A stretch of DNA of 64,000 nucleotides from contig NC_087065.1 of assembly GCF_963678635.1 (NCBI RefSeq), forward strand, positions 31,748,252-31,812,251, read 5' to 3'. The position numbers and the translations under genes are program-made. Shown one piece after another: positions 10,959-23,537 of the stretch. The notes under the pieces are model-generated. The model was given only the letters and a program-made list of their open reading frames with translations. It searched no databases and was not told the DNA's origin. How positions within the stretch are numbered: the stretch's first letter is position 1; the number at the start of each line of letters is the position of its first letter. The DNA is from Symsagittifera roscoffensis (taxonomy: Eukaryota; Xenacoelomorpha; Acoela; Convolutidae).

Positions 10959-11607
10959 AAGACCAGAAGTCAGTCATTGCTAAAAAGAATCGAACCAATA
11001 AAAAACTAAAGCAAAGTTGCTTCGATTTTAATAGAAATCTTTTTTTGCTCAAAACAAAAAAACTTATCAAATCAAGCCATTGCTCGATCAAAAATAGACT
11101 TGAAGTCTGTGTATAGAAAATATAAGGAGGAAATAAGCACTCTAGTCTTAGAAGAGGACTATCGAAAACCTTTCTAAAGATCAAATCGTTTCGCTAAAAT
11201 TTCAGGTTTTTCTAATCAACCTGTTAAAGTTTTGAAACTATCAAACGAAGCGAAACAAAAAACTAAGAAACCCTTATTTTATCTTGCTTCCGTTGAAAAA
11301 CGTTAGTGGTTTGTGGAAAAACTCGGCCAAAAAGGTAACGTGAAGTTTTTCGAAAATCCAAGCCTTGAATGGTTTCAATAGAAAAATTTCTAACATTGGC
11401 CATCCGATTTTCTTCATGAACAAACTTAAATTTTTTCAAGGTTTGGTTACTTGACTTGTCTGCTTAGACAAACTTCAATAGTTTGAGACAATTCTTGATT
11501 GACATTTCTGTGATCTGACAAATTTTTTGGTGAGTTAATAACAAAAATAGGTAAACATCAGTTTTTGTGCTTACCGAATTCAGCTCAGGTGCTTTTAAAA
11601 GCTACTC

Positions 11608-11684
11608 GACAGTGATGGGTTTCGAACCCACGCACGCAGAACAAATCAAACACTTCAACGCCTCCATCTCTCGGCCAGCCTGTA
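11608..11684 (-). pseudogene. tRNA-Ser-like sequence, unit 6
   Basis: CTGGCCGAGAGATGGAGGCG and GGGTTCGAAACCC are well kept, with a TTTT run just downstream. About six bases of the anticodon region are missing compared with unit 9. Confidence 0.65.
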
Positions 11685-12304
11685 AGCCCAGAGGTCAATC
11701 ATTGGTAAATTGCATCGAACCAAAAAAAGCAAAGTTGCTTTGCTTAAAATAGAATTGTTTTTTGCTCAAAACCAAAAAAATGTATCAAATCAAGCCATTT
11801 TTTGATCAAACAGACTTGAAATCTGGGTTTATAAAGTGCAATGACGAAGTAAGCACTCTAACAGGACTGCCTTCTAGACTAAATTGTTCGCAAAAACTTC
11901 AAGTTTTTCTAAGCAACCTAACAGAGCTTTGAAACTATCAAACGAAGCGAAAAAAAAATAATAGAAAATTTTTTTAGAGTACTTCCGTTGAAAAACGTTA
12001 GTTGTTTGTGGAAAAACTCGGCCAAAAAAGTAACCTGAAGTTTTTCAAAAATCCAAGCCTTGAATGGTTTCAATAGAAAAACTTATAACAAAAGCCATCC
12101 GATTTTCTTCAGGAACAAACTTAAAATTTTTCAACATTTGGTTGCTTGACTAGTCTGCTTAGACGAACTTCAATAATTTGCGAGCCGATTTTTTTTCCAG
12201 ATTTTTGTGATCTGACAAACTTTTTGTTGAGTTATTAACAAAATTTGATAAATATCACTTTTTGTGCTTACAGAATTGAGTTCAGGTGTTTTTAAGAACT
12301 TATC

Positions 12305-12383
12305 GACAGGGATGGGATTCGGACTCACGCACGCAGATCAATTTGAATAGCACTTCGATGACCTAAATTCTCGAGCAACCTGT
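12305..12383 (-). pseudogene. tRNA-Ser-like sequence, unit 7
   Basis: Copy of unit 5: same altered D-arm and good AGTCCGAATCC B-box-like core; GCT triplet kept. Confidence 0.6.
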
Positions 12384-12527
12384 AAGACCAGAAGTCAGTC
12401 ATTGCTAAAAAGAATCAAAAAATAAAAAACTAAAGCAAAGTTGCTTCGATTTTAGTAGAAAGTTTTTTTTTGCTCAAAACAAAAAAACTTATCAAATCAA
12501 GCCATTGCTCGATCAAAAATAGACTTG

Positions 12528-12719
12528 ACGTCTGTGTATAGAAAATATAAGGAGGAAATTAGCACTCTAGACTTAGAAGAGGACTATTGAAAACCTTTCT
12601 AAAGATTCTAACGTTTCGCTAAAACGTCTGTGTATAGAAAATATAAGGAGGAAATTAGCACTCTAGACTTAGAAGAGGACTATTGAAAACCTTTCTAAAG
12701 ATTCTAACGTTTCGCTAAA
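12528..12719. repeat. Exact 96-bp tandem duplication
   Basis: 12528-12623 is repeated at 12624-12719, starting ACGTCTGTGTATAG. It occurs only in this unit, so it is younger than the dimer duplication. Confidence 0.9.
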
Positions 12720-13127
12720 ATTTCAGGTTTTTCTAATCAACCTGTTAGAGTTTTGAAACTATCAAACGAAGCGAAACAAAAAACTAAGAGAACCTTATTT
12801 TATCTTGCTTCCGTTGAAAAACGTTAGTGGTTTGTGGAAAAACTCGGCAAAAAAGTAACCTGAAGTTTTTCGAAAATCCAAGCCTTGAATGGTTTCAATA
12901 GAAAAATTTCTAACATTGGTCTTCCGATTTTCTTCATGAACAAACTTAAAATATTTCAATGTTTGGTTGCTTGACTTGTCTGCTTAGACAAACTTCAATG
13001 GTTTGAGACAATTCTTGATCAACATTTTTGTGATCTGACAAATTTTTTGGTGAGTTAATAACAAAATTAGGTAAACATCAGTTTTTGTGCTTACCGAATT
13101 AAGCTCAGGTGCTTTTAAAAGCTACTC

Positions 13128-13204
13128 GACAGTGATGGGTTTCGAACCCACGCACGCAGAACAAATCAAACACTTCAACGTCTTCACCTCTCGGCCAGCC
13201 TGTA
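13128..13204 (-). pseudogene. tRNA-Ser-like sequence, unit 8
   Basis: Copy of unit 6 with the same anticodon-region loss. CTGGCCGAGAGGTGAAG and GGGTTCGAAACCC are intact. Confidence 0.65.
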
Positions 13205-13835
13205 AGCCCAGAGGTCAATCATTGGTAAATTGCATCGAACCAAAAAAAGCAAAGTTGCTTTGCTTAAAATAGAATTGTTTTTTGCTCAAAACGAAAAAAT
13301 GTATCAAATCAAGCCATTTTTTGATCAAACAGACTTGACATCTGGGTTTATAAAATGCAATGACGAAGTAAGCACTCTAATAGGACTAATGCAAATCGTT
13401 TTCTAGACTAAAACGTTCGCAAAAATTTCAAGTTTTTCTAAGCAACCTAACAGAGCTTTGAAACTATCAAACGAAGCGAAAAAAAAATAAGAGAAAATTT
13501 TTTTTATAGTACTTCCGTTGAAAAACGTTAGTTGTTTGTGGAAAAAACTCGGCCAAAAAGTATCCTGAAGTTTTTCAAAAATCCAAGCCTTGAGTGGTTT
13601 CAATAGAAAAACGTATAACATTGGCCATCCGACCTTCTTCATGAACAAACTTAAAACGTTTCAACGTTTGGTTGCTTGACTAGTCTGCTTAGACTAACTT
13701 CAATGGTTTGCGAGACAATTCTTTTAACCATTTTTTTGTGATTTGACAAATTTTTTGGTAAGTTAATAACAAAATTAGGTAAACATCAGTTTTTGTGCTT
13801 ACCGAATTCAGCTCCGGTGCTTTTGAAAACTACTC

Positions 13836-13914
13836 GACAGGGATGGGTTTCGAACCCACGCACGCAGAACAAATCGAATAGCACTTCAACGCCTTCACCT
13901 CTCGGCCAGACTGT
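13836..13914 (-). pseudogene. tRNA-Ser(GCU)-like sequence, unit 9, best preserved
   Basis: Read on the minus strand: CTGGCCGAGAGGTGAAGGCG (D-arm, A box), a loop with GCT in the anticodon place, a long variable-arm region as in tRNA-Ser, GTGGGTTCGAAACCCAT (T-arm, B box) and acceptor CCCTGTC then G. A TTTT stop signal follows within about ten bases. The 5' acceptor half pairs at only about five of seven positions and the anticodon stem at about two of five, so it is probably not a working tRNA, though it could still recruit RNA polymerase III. Confidence 0.7.
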
Positions 13915-14550
13915 AAGCCCAGAAGTCAAGCATTGGTAAATTGCCTCGAACCAAAAAAAAAAAAAAGTTGCTTTGCTTCAAATAGAATTGTTTTTTGCTC
14001 AAAACAAAAACAAACGTATCAAATCAAGCCAATGATTGATCAAAACAGACTTGACATCTGTCTCTATAAAATGCAATGACAAAGTAAGCACTCTAACAGG
14101 ACTAATGCAACTCGGTTTGTATACTAAATCGTTAGCAAAAATTTCACGTTTTTCAAAGCAACCTAACAGAGCTTTGAAATTATCAAATGAAGCAAAAAAA
14201 AAATTAGAGAAAATTTTTCTTTATAGTGCTTCCGTTGAAAAACGTTAGTTGTATGTGAAAAAAGTCGGCCAAAAACAAACCTGAATTTTTTCAAAATCCA
14301 AGCGTTGACTGTTTTCAATAGAAAAACGTATAACATTGGCCATCCGATTTTCTTCATGAATAAACTTAAAATTTTTCAACGTTTTGTTGCTTGAATAGTC
14401 TGCTTAGACAAACTTCAATGGTTTGCGAGACAATTCGTTTAACGAAAGTTTTGTGATCTGACAAATATTTTGGTGATTTAATAACAAAATTAGGTAAACA
14501 TCAGTTTTTTTGCTTACCAAATTTAGCTCAGGTGCTTCTAAAAACTGTTC

Positions 14551-14631
14551 GACAGGGATGGGTTTTGCACCCACGCACGCAGAACAAATCGAATAGCACT
14601 TCTACGACTTCACCTCTCGGCCAATTTGTAA
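14551..14631 (-). pseudogene. tRNA-Ser-like sequence, unit 10
   Basis: TTGGCCGAGAGGTGAAG and GCT triplet are kept; the T-loop is damaged (GGGTGCAAAACCC). Confidence 0.6.
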
Positions 14632-15060
14632 GCCCAGAGGTCAATCATTGGTAACTTGCATCGAACCAAAAAAAGCAAAGTTGATTAGCTTCAAATAGAA
14701 TTGTTTTTTTGCTCAAAACAAAAAAAAACGTATCAAATCAAGCCATTGTTTGATCAAAACAGACTTGACATCTGTGTCTAATCGTTTCCTAGACTAAATC
14801 GCTCGCAAAAATTTCAAGTTTTTCTAAGCAACCTAACAGAGCTTTGAAACTAACAAACGAAGCAGAAGAAAAACTTAGAGAAAAACTAAATTTATAGCGC
14901 TTCCGTTGAAAAATGTTAGTTTTTTGTGGAAAAACTAGGCCAATAAAGTAACCGGAAGTTTTTCAAAAATCCAAGCCTTGAATGGTTTCAATAGAAAAAA
15001 GTATAACATTGGCCATCCGATTTTCTTCATGAACAATCCTAACTTTTCTCAATGTTTAAT

Positions 15061-15804
15061 TGTTGACTAACCCGCTCAGAGGAAATTCACCAAAAGTTTG
15101 CGAGCCGCTTCTAACTCTAGAAATTTGTGAACTGTCATTTTTTTGTGAATTGCAACTTTTTTTTGTCATGACATCTCATTAGGCGAAGAAATAGTTTGAG
15201 AATGTGAGATTTAGGAAATTCCAAAAACTTTTGTGGGACATTTACATTAATTTTGAATGGTCCCAAAAACTAAATGAACTAAGCAAGAACAGTAATGCGA
15301 TAACCTTGACGAGTTGTTTTCAATGTGACGGAAAAATAGAAAATATTTTGGTTCTATTTGGTTTAGCTGACATAAAAATTAACCAGTCAGAATGATACCA
15401 TGAAATTTTTAACAGTTTTGGGGTCATTCAGTCAGTTCCGAGCCCTAAAATGCAGTCTGTTTTTAAAATAAGGAAAATTTATCTATCCTGATATCAACAA
15501 ATCAGATTTGAGCTTTCCGTCCTTAGAAATTTTTTTTTCATTTTTGATAACAACTAATCAGAACGAATGATTTACAGATAAAATTTTTCAAAACTTAACA
15601 GATTGATAAAAAGTTTATCTGTAAGGAACTTCAAAATCAATCAAGCATGTTGATTCACACTAATTTTTTATGATTTTCTTTGTCTTTACTTTTTTGTCAT
15701 TTGATTTTATTTTGGCTTGTTTTTAATTAGAACACTTAATCCGAGTCCACTCGTGTAATCAAAACACCTTGTTCATAAAAACTAGGATGAGTAAATATTA
15801 TTAG
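15061..15804. other. Non-coding spacer between the two tandem fields
   Basis: No supported gene. An 11-bp inverted repeat TTACAGATAAA (15572-15582) pairs with 15614-15624 across 31 bases. A 63-codon ORF at 15204-15395 shows no recognisable motif. Confidence 0.5.
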
Positions 15805-18800
15805 ATTTTTATTTCATCTTTTGTTGTTATTAAATGTTTCCATTTTGAAATAATTTTGAGAATAGATGAGTAGCTCAGGTTGAAAATTTTCAATTGTTTA
15901 AAAAACATTTGAATAAACGTTACATAACAATTAGGAAATTTGCACGCGTATTAAGAATTTTGATCTTTTTTTTTGCACACATGTTAGAGAAAACACTAAA
16001 AACTCTGTACACGAGAGCTCATTACAAAAAGACGTTACATAAAAATTAGGAAATTTGCACGCGTAAAGAAATTTGATCCTTTTTTTGCACACACGTTAGA
16101 GAAAACCTTAAAAACTCTGCACACGAGAACTCCATACAAAAATAAATATTAGCTAAGATTTAGGAAAAATGTTTTTTTTTCGGTGTTTGAATAGTATATA
16201 AAAAACCTGAAGAAAAATGCGTGTTACAGAAAATCCTCAAAAATTACGCAAAATGAATTAAAACTTCAAAACAAATTTCGCGCACTTGTGGAAAACCTTG
16301 CGCACTTCACAAAACTTTTCGCAGTCGTTTTAAGAAATACAGAACACTGTTCGCATTTTATAAATACTTGAACATATTTCTGCAAACGAAGTGAAAACTT
16401 TTATCAAATATTGCATCTTGCATAAAGTTTCAATATGAAATTGTTGAATGAGTAAAAAAAGTTTGCATACTGAAAAAATTGTTTTCCATTTTTTGCACTT
16501 TATTTTTCTTGCGCTGTTAAATTTAATATTTTTTTTTTGAAAAAAAACTTGATGAAGAAAAAAACCACTGTTTGCATTGTTGTTGAACAAAAACATCAAA
16601 AAAGACTTAGAGTAGCAAAAATTACTCGAAGTCATCAAAAACGAATTTTTCCAATCAATAAGTCACCAAAACTTTTACAATATAGTTCTAAGTGTTTAAG
16701 TATTGTTTTGAAAAGAAAATGAAAAAATGTTGGTTGTTTGAATAGTGTTTTAAAAAGCGTGGAAAAACTAGCATCTTACAAAAAAAATCCTGAACAGATC
16801 TGCAAAATAAATAGAAAACTCCAGAACAAACTTTGAATTAATTTTGTTTTTTGTTGCTTAGGGAAAGACAACCAATCAGAATTGAGTAATTTTTTAACAT
16901 TTTTTGCTCAAGATAAGCCAATCAAACATAAGCCAAGCATTTGTTACACGCTACAAAATAACTTTTAAAAAAGTTTTTGATCAATATTTTGAAAGGTCTA
17001 TGAAGAAGCATTTGAGTTTACGCGAATTACTTTACAAGAAAAAAGAAAAAATTCTGTTCGATTTTTTTGATAAAACACACTTTGAACGAACATCATATGC
17101 TGCAAAGACCCATCACAGAGAACCAACGTGGATCTATCCAAATGCTGCAGGAAGTGTTTGAGCAGTTTGAAACGAATTACACAAGATTCCTGGCTCTAGA
17201 TATGTGGCTCAACCAGTTGACGATTTCCTCTTTTCCTGAGAGGATGTTAGATCTGCTGAGATTTCCATCGCAATTGATAAAGATAAGGGCTTTTCAGAAA
17301 CAAGCATATCAACCAAACCTACCTCGACTAGCTTCTGGTTCTATGAATAACCTCCAAATTTCTTTGCAAGAAGTCAGCTCTTTTATTGATTTGTTTGTTT
17401 TGTTATTTGATATGTATTTCATCTTTTGTTGTTATTAAATGTTTTCATTTTCATTTAGGTTTGGGAATAGATGAGTAGCTCGGGTTGAAACTTTTCAATT
17501 GTTTAAAAATCATTTGAATAAACGTTACATATGAATTAGGAAATTTGCACGCGTATTAACAAATTTGATCTTTTTTTTGCACACATGTTAGAGAAAACAC
17601 TAAAAACTCTCTACACGAGAACTCAATAGAAAAATTAACGTTACATAATAATTGGGAAATATGCACGCATATTGAGAATCTTGATCACTTTTTTTGCACA
17701 CATGTTAGAGAAAATACTGAAAACTTCGCACACAAAAAACTGCTTTTTTGTTTTGTTATTTGGTATTTATTTCATCTTTTGTTGTTATTAATTATTTACC
17801 GAAACTTTTAAATTTGAAAAATGACGGGTAGTTCAGGTTGAAAAATTTCAATTGTGTAAAATCATTTAAAAAAACGTTACATAGTAAATAGGAAATTTGA
17901 ACGCCTATTAAAAAATTTGATCAATTTTTTGCACACATGTTTTTAAGAACACACATGTTTAAAACTCCGAACACGAGAACAAGTTTTTGCAATTTGTCCA
18001 ATTAATTGATCATTTTACGTAGCTTGTTATATAACATTAGTTTTTTTCTTTTTGTTTTAGAAAGTGAAACGTTTTTGGCATCTTGCTAGAAAAATTGTAA
18101 CTTTTTTGGCATTTTGTCGAAAAAATTGAAAAAATGTTTGCATCTTGTTTAAGAAAGTGAAACAATGTACGCATTTTGTTAGAAAAATTGATTTTTTTTC
18201 TGCATGTTTTGTCAAAAAATTGATAATTTATTTGATTCTTGTCAAATGTTTCTAAAGTTTCTGCATCTTAAAAAGTTTTTCATTAAAATTAGCACAATTG
18301 TTGAAAGAATAAAAAAGTTTCGCGTCGTGAAAAAACGTTCTTCCATTTTTTCGCATTAAAGAAAAATTTTAACAAGTTATTTTTGCAGGTATTTTTTGCC
18401 AAACTTTATTCTAAAAAAACAGTTGATCAAAACTGTCAGAAAAATTATAAGATAGAGAATAGCACTCGAAGTCATAAAAATTGAAAACTTTTTATGTAAA
18501 AAGTCAACAAGACTTTTTTTAAAGTAAACTTTCAGTTTTTTTGCTTTTTTCATAAAAAAGTTAGATCTTTGAATATGGTGTTCAAAAACCTTAAAAAATT
18601 CCATCTCATAAACAAAAACTTTAAAAAATTTTGCTTACTTGTTGAAAAATTCAAAACAATTTTTTTACAACATATTTTGCGGTCAATTTAAGAAAAAAAA
18701 GAATAGATCGAACAAATTTGATTGTACTTCTGCATATATGTTAATGAAATCATATCAAAGTTTGCATCTTGCAAAAAGTTTCATACATTTGTTGGAAAAA

Positions 18801-20300
18801 CAAAAAAAATTCGTTTCTTGAAAAAATTTTCTTTAGTTTTTTTGCATTAGATTTTTCTTGCACTGTTAGTTTTATACATTTTTTTAATTCATTTTTCAAA
18901 AGATGATCAGAAAAAAACTATATATTGCATGTTTGTTGATCAAAAACATCAGAAAAATTTTAGGACAGCGAACACTACGCGAAGTCATTATGATCGAATT
19001 TTTCCAATCAATAGGTCAGCAAGACTTTTACAATAATTTTTAGGATGTTTAAAAACTAATGTGAAAAATTTATAGGTGTATGAATAGTGTTTTGACAAAT
19101 CTGAAAGAACTAGCATCCTACAAAAAAGTCCTGAAAGTTTCCTTCAAAACAAATTTTGAGTCTTGCAAAAAATTTTCGGAATGATTGTAATGCAAATGTT
19201 GAAAGAATGTGGAACAGAAACGTTGTAACAAGTTTTTCTTGCACTGCTAATTTCTTAATTTTTTTTGTTTTTTTTTGCTAAACTTGATAATTAAGAAATC
19301 TAAATGATTTTTTGTTTGATGACCAAGAACATCGAAAAACTAATGAGCTAGGAAATAGTTCAAAACCATTATTATCGAAATTTTCTAGGCAATAAGTCCA
19401 CAAATTATTCACAATAAAGTTGTAGGGGTTTGAAAACTGTTTTGAATTTTTTTTGCCCACTTGTTTTTGCGGTCGTTTTTTTTGCCCACAAAAAATTTAG
19501 CAGTCGTTTTAAGAAATACAGAACAGTGTTCGCATTTTTTTAAATACTTGATTATAATTCTGCATATTTGGTGAAAAATTTTTATCAAATATTGCATCTT
19601 GCATGATTTTTCAACATGGTTGGTTGAACAAAAAAATCAAAAAAACCTAGAATAGCGAAAACTATTCGAAGTCATCAAAAACGAATTTTTCCAATAAATA
19701 AGTCACCAAGACTTTTACAATATAGTTCTAAGTGTTAAGTTATTGTTTTGAAAAAAAGTTTTTGGGTAATTGAATAGTGTTTTGAAAAGCTTGAAAAGAC
19801 TAGCATCTTACAAAAAATCCTGAACATATCTGTAGGTAAATAGAAAACTCCAGACTAAACTTTGAACCCTGCAAAAAAATTCGAAAAATACTTCGCAGCT
19901 GTTTTAAGAAAACCAGAACGGTATTCGCATCTTTTAAAAAAAACTTGTTGAAAAAATCATATGATATTTTGCATCTTGCCAATTTTTTTGAAAAGTTTAA
20001 CACAAAAGTTGAAAGAATGTTGAATAGAACAAGTTTTTCTCGCACTGTTATCTTTTTTAGTTTTTATGATTTTTTTTCTAAACTTGATGCTTAAGAAAAC
20101 TGAAGGTTTGCATGTTTGTTGACCAAAAACTAATGAGATAGGGAAAAGCACTCGAAATTGTTAATATCCAATTTTTCTAAGCAAAAAGCCAACATCTTTT
20201 TTTATATTAAAGTTGTAGGTGCTGGCAAATTGTTTTGAAAAAAAAAATTTTTAACTTTTTTTTTGAAAAAGTCACAAGAAATATTAGCATCCTGCGAAAA
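15805..20300. repeat. Diverged AT-rich tandem/interspersed repeat field
   Basis: Two block types alternate. Type 1 (TTTCATCTTTTGTTGTTATTA, then GAAATTTGCACGCGTATT, then TTGCACACATGTTAGAGAAAA) occurs near 15805, 16029 (partial), 17398, 17635 (partial) and 17750. Type 2 (GCATCTTGCA, GAAGTCATCAAAAACGAATT, AATAAGTCACCAAGAC, TGAATAGTGTTTTGAAAAG) occurs near 16318, 18330, 18660, 19190, 19500 and 19885. Copies differ widely in length and sequence. No ORF is conserved between copies. Confidence 0.8.
16904..17438 (+). other. Orphan ORF pair inside the repeat field
   Basis: Two overlapping frames, 16904-17161 (85 codons) and 17067-17438 (123 codons), lie in a stretch that does not match the surrounding repeat blocks until about 17398. 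The second (RPITENQRGSIQMLQEVFEQ, LTISSFPERMLDLLRFPSQL) has protein-like composition but no motif I recognise. It could be an exon relic or chance. No promoter or splice evidence ties it to a gene. Confidence 0.25.
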
Positions 20301-22168
20301 CTTCTTACGTGTTAAAATTTACTTATAAATTTCTATGTTAAAAGCATTTAAATGGAATAAATTATATTTGACGGAATTTTTCCGAGGAAATATTTAAATA
20401 TTATTAGAATTTTGATACGCTCAAAACTTACAGAACCATAACCTATCATTGAAACAATCAGCTACTTTCAACAAATTGACTCACACTTTGAGTTTTAAAC
20501 TTTCCGAACCCTTTCCAAAAAATCTGACCCGAGAGTTTGGGTAGAAGCAACCTTCTGGACAGAGCTTAGATGGTGATATTTGAATTTTTCAAGCAACTTG
20601 TTTCCAATTTAACCAAAAACTCAAAAGTTGAACTAATAGTTTTCCGAAGAACACTGAAAGTTGTGGAAAAGTTCCACCAGAGAAAATGACGTCATCACTC
20701 ATTAAATTCTAGAATTTTCCAACTGTTATAATCTCTACAATAGCTCCTTGTACTATCTGAATCTTTTAAACTCTAAAACAATCTTTAAAAAACCACGCAC
20801 TCCACTGTTTTTTTATCAGAGTGATGAGATTGATGAAGTATAATATCGATTTCAGATAATTTGGTTTTTTTTGTGTTCAAATCTAATTCAAGATGTTGAT
20901 TCAAGGTTGTGAAAAAGAGTAGTTTTCGAGAAAACTTCTTTTTTAGAAATTGTCTTAACAAAAACTTCAGTTCAACAAAAATTATGATTCTGATAATCAG
21001 AAAACTTCTTATGAGCAAAAAATTCAGCTAACAAAATTTTCTCTCTTTTAAACAAGTAACAGAATTGTTGAAGATTTTTTGAATTTTTTCAGATACTTTG
21101 TGCGTTTTCAGATGAATGAAATGTAGGAAAAACCTACAAATGTTTTAGCTGGTAATTAGATACAGCTGACAAGAATAATTTTCACTTTAATTGAAGTTTT
21201 AATATAGTTCAGTTCATTCCAACTCAGTCATCATCATGAACAATTCTTTTAGAAGAGACGGAAATATGTCCAAAAAGTTAAAGCTAACCATAATGAGCGA
21301 ATTACTGCCTCCAGTTTGAAATTAGTACAAAAACTATCAGGACTCGCAAGTTTAAAAAATATTTTCTTAATCTTTTGAGCAAATTATCATAGATCTTTCA
21401 GAGAGAGGAGAGAAAGTGAGAGTAAGTTGATCAGAGACATTCAAAAATTATGAGCTATGTCTTAAACACATTCGAGACTTAAGTACGCGTTCTCATACGA
21501 GAACTTAAATGAAAATTGTTTTGGTGAAATAGCGGGTTTGGGATACGGAAAGATTTCATGTAGTAAAAAATGATATTTATTAGAACCTGCTTGATTTTGA
21601 CATCTTCTACAGAGATCCGTCTAATTGTTTCATTCCCTGGAGATTTTTGTTGCCTGATTGGCGAAAAACTGAAACAATTTTTGAAGGAAGAAATCTAATT
21701 GATTCAACAGAATAAACTATTTCTGCAGAGAACAAAACCATCTTGTGCTTTATGAAGAAACAAGCAACAAAGAAGTCGAAAATTAACTCAAATGGTTTTC
21801 TACATATAACTTTCCTGTTTTTTTGCACATATGATAAAGTTTCGTTCTTATCAATCTTTTCTTTCAATTTGAATCAAAAAATTTTGAGCAAAACCTTCAA
21901 ACCTCTACAGAGGCTGCAGCAAATTCAAAAAGAATGATCTAAAGTCAGTTAATCAATTAAACAGCAATTTTAAATAATCATTTTGTAATGAACCTTAACC
22001 AATATAAAAACATAATAAAGTTTTCATCAAAGAAAACTCATTTTCTTTAGTTTTGATCTCTTTGAATTCTTTCTAAGAAAGCTGAACCGAGAGTTCATGT
22101 GGATGCAAGTTTTCGATATGAATTTGAATAATGTCTCCTGGATTTTCTCAAAACTTTTCGTTTCTTTA
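20301..22168. other. Non-coding AT-rich stretch
   Basis: No supported gene, RNA or mobile element. Short ORFs (20785-21018 and 21607-21867 on the minus strand; 21743-21937 on the plus) are low-complexity and unconvincing. Confidence 0.4.
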
Positions 22169-22356
22169 CAATACTAGGAATCTTCTCGGCTCCTTTCTAT
22201 CGTATGGTACCTTAAACTGTCCGACGAAGTTGGTCACTTCTCCGCTTGATTCAACAATGTTTGAAGGGAACTTGTGTTTGTACAAGTGATTTTTGCTTGG
22301 AATTGTGAATTTATATAGGAGAATCAGCGCCTACACAATTTCCAAATCCAGAAACT
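22169..22356 (+). repeat. Dispersed repeat pair, copy 1
   Basis: About 188 bases matching 23538-23729 in the same orientation; shared words include ATCTTCTCGGCTCCTTTC, CACTTCTCCGCTTGATT and TGCTTGGAATTGTGAATTTA. Likely an old short transposon or segmental copy. Confidence 0.75.
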
Positions 22357-23410
22357 GCCGGCAAAACTTTTCGTTTTTTGATTTTACTTCATAATGTGAA
22401 AATCAAGTTGAGTCACACTGTTTTATTCAGCTTTTTTGTTAACGTAAAATCATTGTTTTCACTTCTCTTCATCTGCTTTGTTTGCTCCTCTACTCAAAAA
22501 TGTACCCAAGAAAATAATCTAGTTCCAGTTATAATGAGTTTTTGAAGAATCAAAGAAGAATTGGGAGTTTTTTGTTTTTCAAGGAAATAACTTACTTTGC
22601 TCAATGTTTCCAAATATCCAAGAAGAAAGAGTTTGGACCAAATGAAAAGTCTCAGCAAGTCTACCTCGCTCAAAAAGAAGAAGAAGAAGCAATTTCGGCT
22701 ATTCGTGATGCTTTTATTCACGGTAGTGAAAGCCTTGGAATCGTTCCTATATTGCAACGCAGTTCTCTTTAAGAATGAATAATGGGTCATGAGCTTCATA
22801 ACTGCAACATAGTGTTTGAAATAGCAAGTTAGAAAAGAAGACGAGTCTATATCGCAATCAAGAAGTACAATGTCTAATACCAGCCTACATTCAGATTTGA
22901 TGTTTCACGGCAAAAAGGACTTGATCTGTGAAACAAGTAGTCTATGTCAATTATTTATTGAACGATTTCAAAAAACTGTCCCAAATATTGACAGATTTTT
23001 CGACTGCTGAACTGTAATAAAAAAATCACATTTAAATTTGGGGATAGTTTGTGTGTTTTTTACTTATATTATGATGCCCTCAAAATCAATTTTCCTCATT
23101 GAAGTGTACCCTTTGCGATAAAAATTTTCATTTTTTTAAAAAAAATGAAGAACAAACAACCAATCAATTTGAAATATGCAACTTAAAAAACTGAATCTAT
23201 CTAAATAAATAATTTTTTCCTGTCTTTTTTGCAAAATTCACTATAAAATGTAATATAACTAATAATTTCTATCTAGAGTTGGCAACTATTCGTAATTTTT
23301 AGACAAACAGACAGACAGAAAATATATCTAGTTGAATTTTTCTCAACGTTTTTCGAATTTGGGTACTCTATTGGTTGTTTTCATTTCTTTTTCTTTTCTT
23401 TTTTCCATAG
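22357..23410. other. Stretch without a supported gene
   Basis: ORFs overlap on both strands at 22494-22799, including a Lys/Glu-rich run from AAGAAGAAGAAG, so neither is trusted. A short GACAGACAGACA run lies near 23308-23320. Confidence 0.35.
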
Positions 23411-23506
23411 TTTGGGATTTTATTTGGTAACATGAATTCTTTTATAACAAGCCAGTTGCTGAGTAAAGGAAATACAATTCAATTTTTATAACTCATAATG
23501 CGATTG
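23411..23506 (+). repeat. Short direct repeat, copy 1
   Basis: Resembles 23741-23837 (shared AGCCAGTTGCTGAGTAAA and CATGAA). Together with 23538-23729 it shows that several segments here were duplicated. Confidence 0.6.
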
Positions 23507-23537
23507 GATCTTTTCCAAATCATTCGTTTTTTTTTTG

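Larger units (their letters stand above)
10712..13666. repeat. Higher-order duplication of a two-unit block
   Basis: Units 5 and 7 (10712, 12137) resemble each other far more than their neighbours, as do units 6 and 8 (11442, 12962). The pair offsets are 1425 and 1520; the 95-base difference is explained by an exact 96-bp duplication in unit 7 plus a one-base indel. A dimer was copied as a whole, by unequal exchange. Confidence 0.85.
7863..15060. repeat. Tandem array, ten units of about 660-825 bp
   Basis: Units begin with TTTGGTTGCTTGACTAGTC near 7863, 8597, 9254, 9980, 10712, 11442, 12137, 12962, 13667 and 14382, with a decayed edge near 15055. Spacings are 734, 657, 726, 732, 730, 695, 825, 705, 715 and 673. 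Each has, in order, GTGATCTGACAAATTTTT, the tRNA-Ser-like block on the minus strand, TATCAAATCAAGCCATT, ATCAAACGAAGCGAAA, AAAAACTCGGCCAAAAA and CATCCGATTTTCTTCATGAA. No protein-coding capacity is conserved. Short ORFs are chance readings across the tRNA block. Confidence 0.92.

Noticed and set aside
11567-13272. ORFs with MGFEPTHAEQIKHFN (11567-11752 and 13087-13272)
   Set aside because: They are translations across the tRNA-Ser-like block of repeat units 6 and 8, a known source of false proteins.
13836-13914. Functional tRNA-Ser gene
   Set aside because: Acceptor and anticodon stems are mispaired, so it is listed as tRNA-like only.
7863-20300. CRISPR-like array
   Set aside because: Units are 300-825 bp with no short constant repeat and unique spacers; these are satellite-type tandem repeats.
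22494-22799. Overlapping ORFs on both strands
   Set aside because: Low-complexity AAG/CTT run creates open frames; nothing recognisable.
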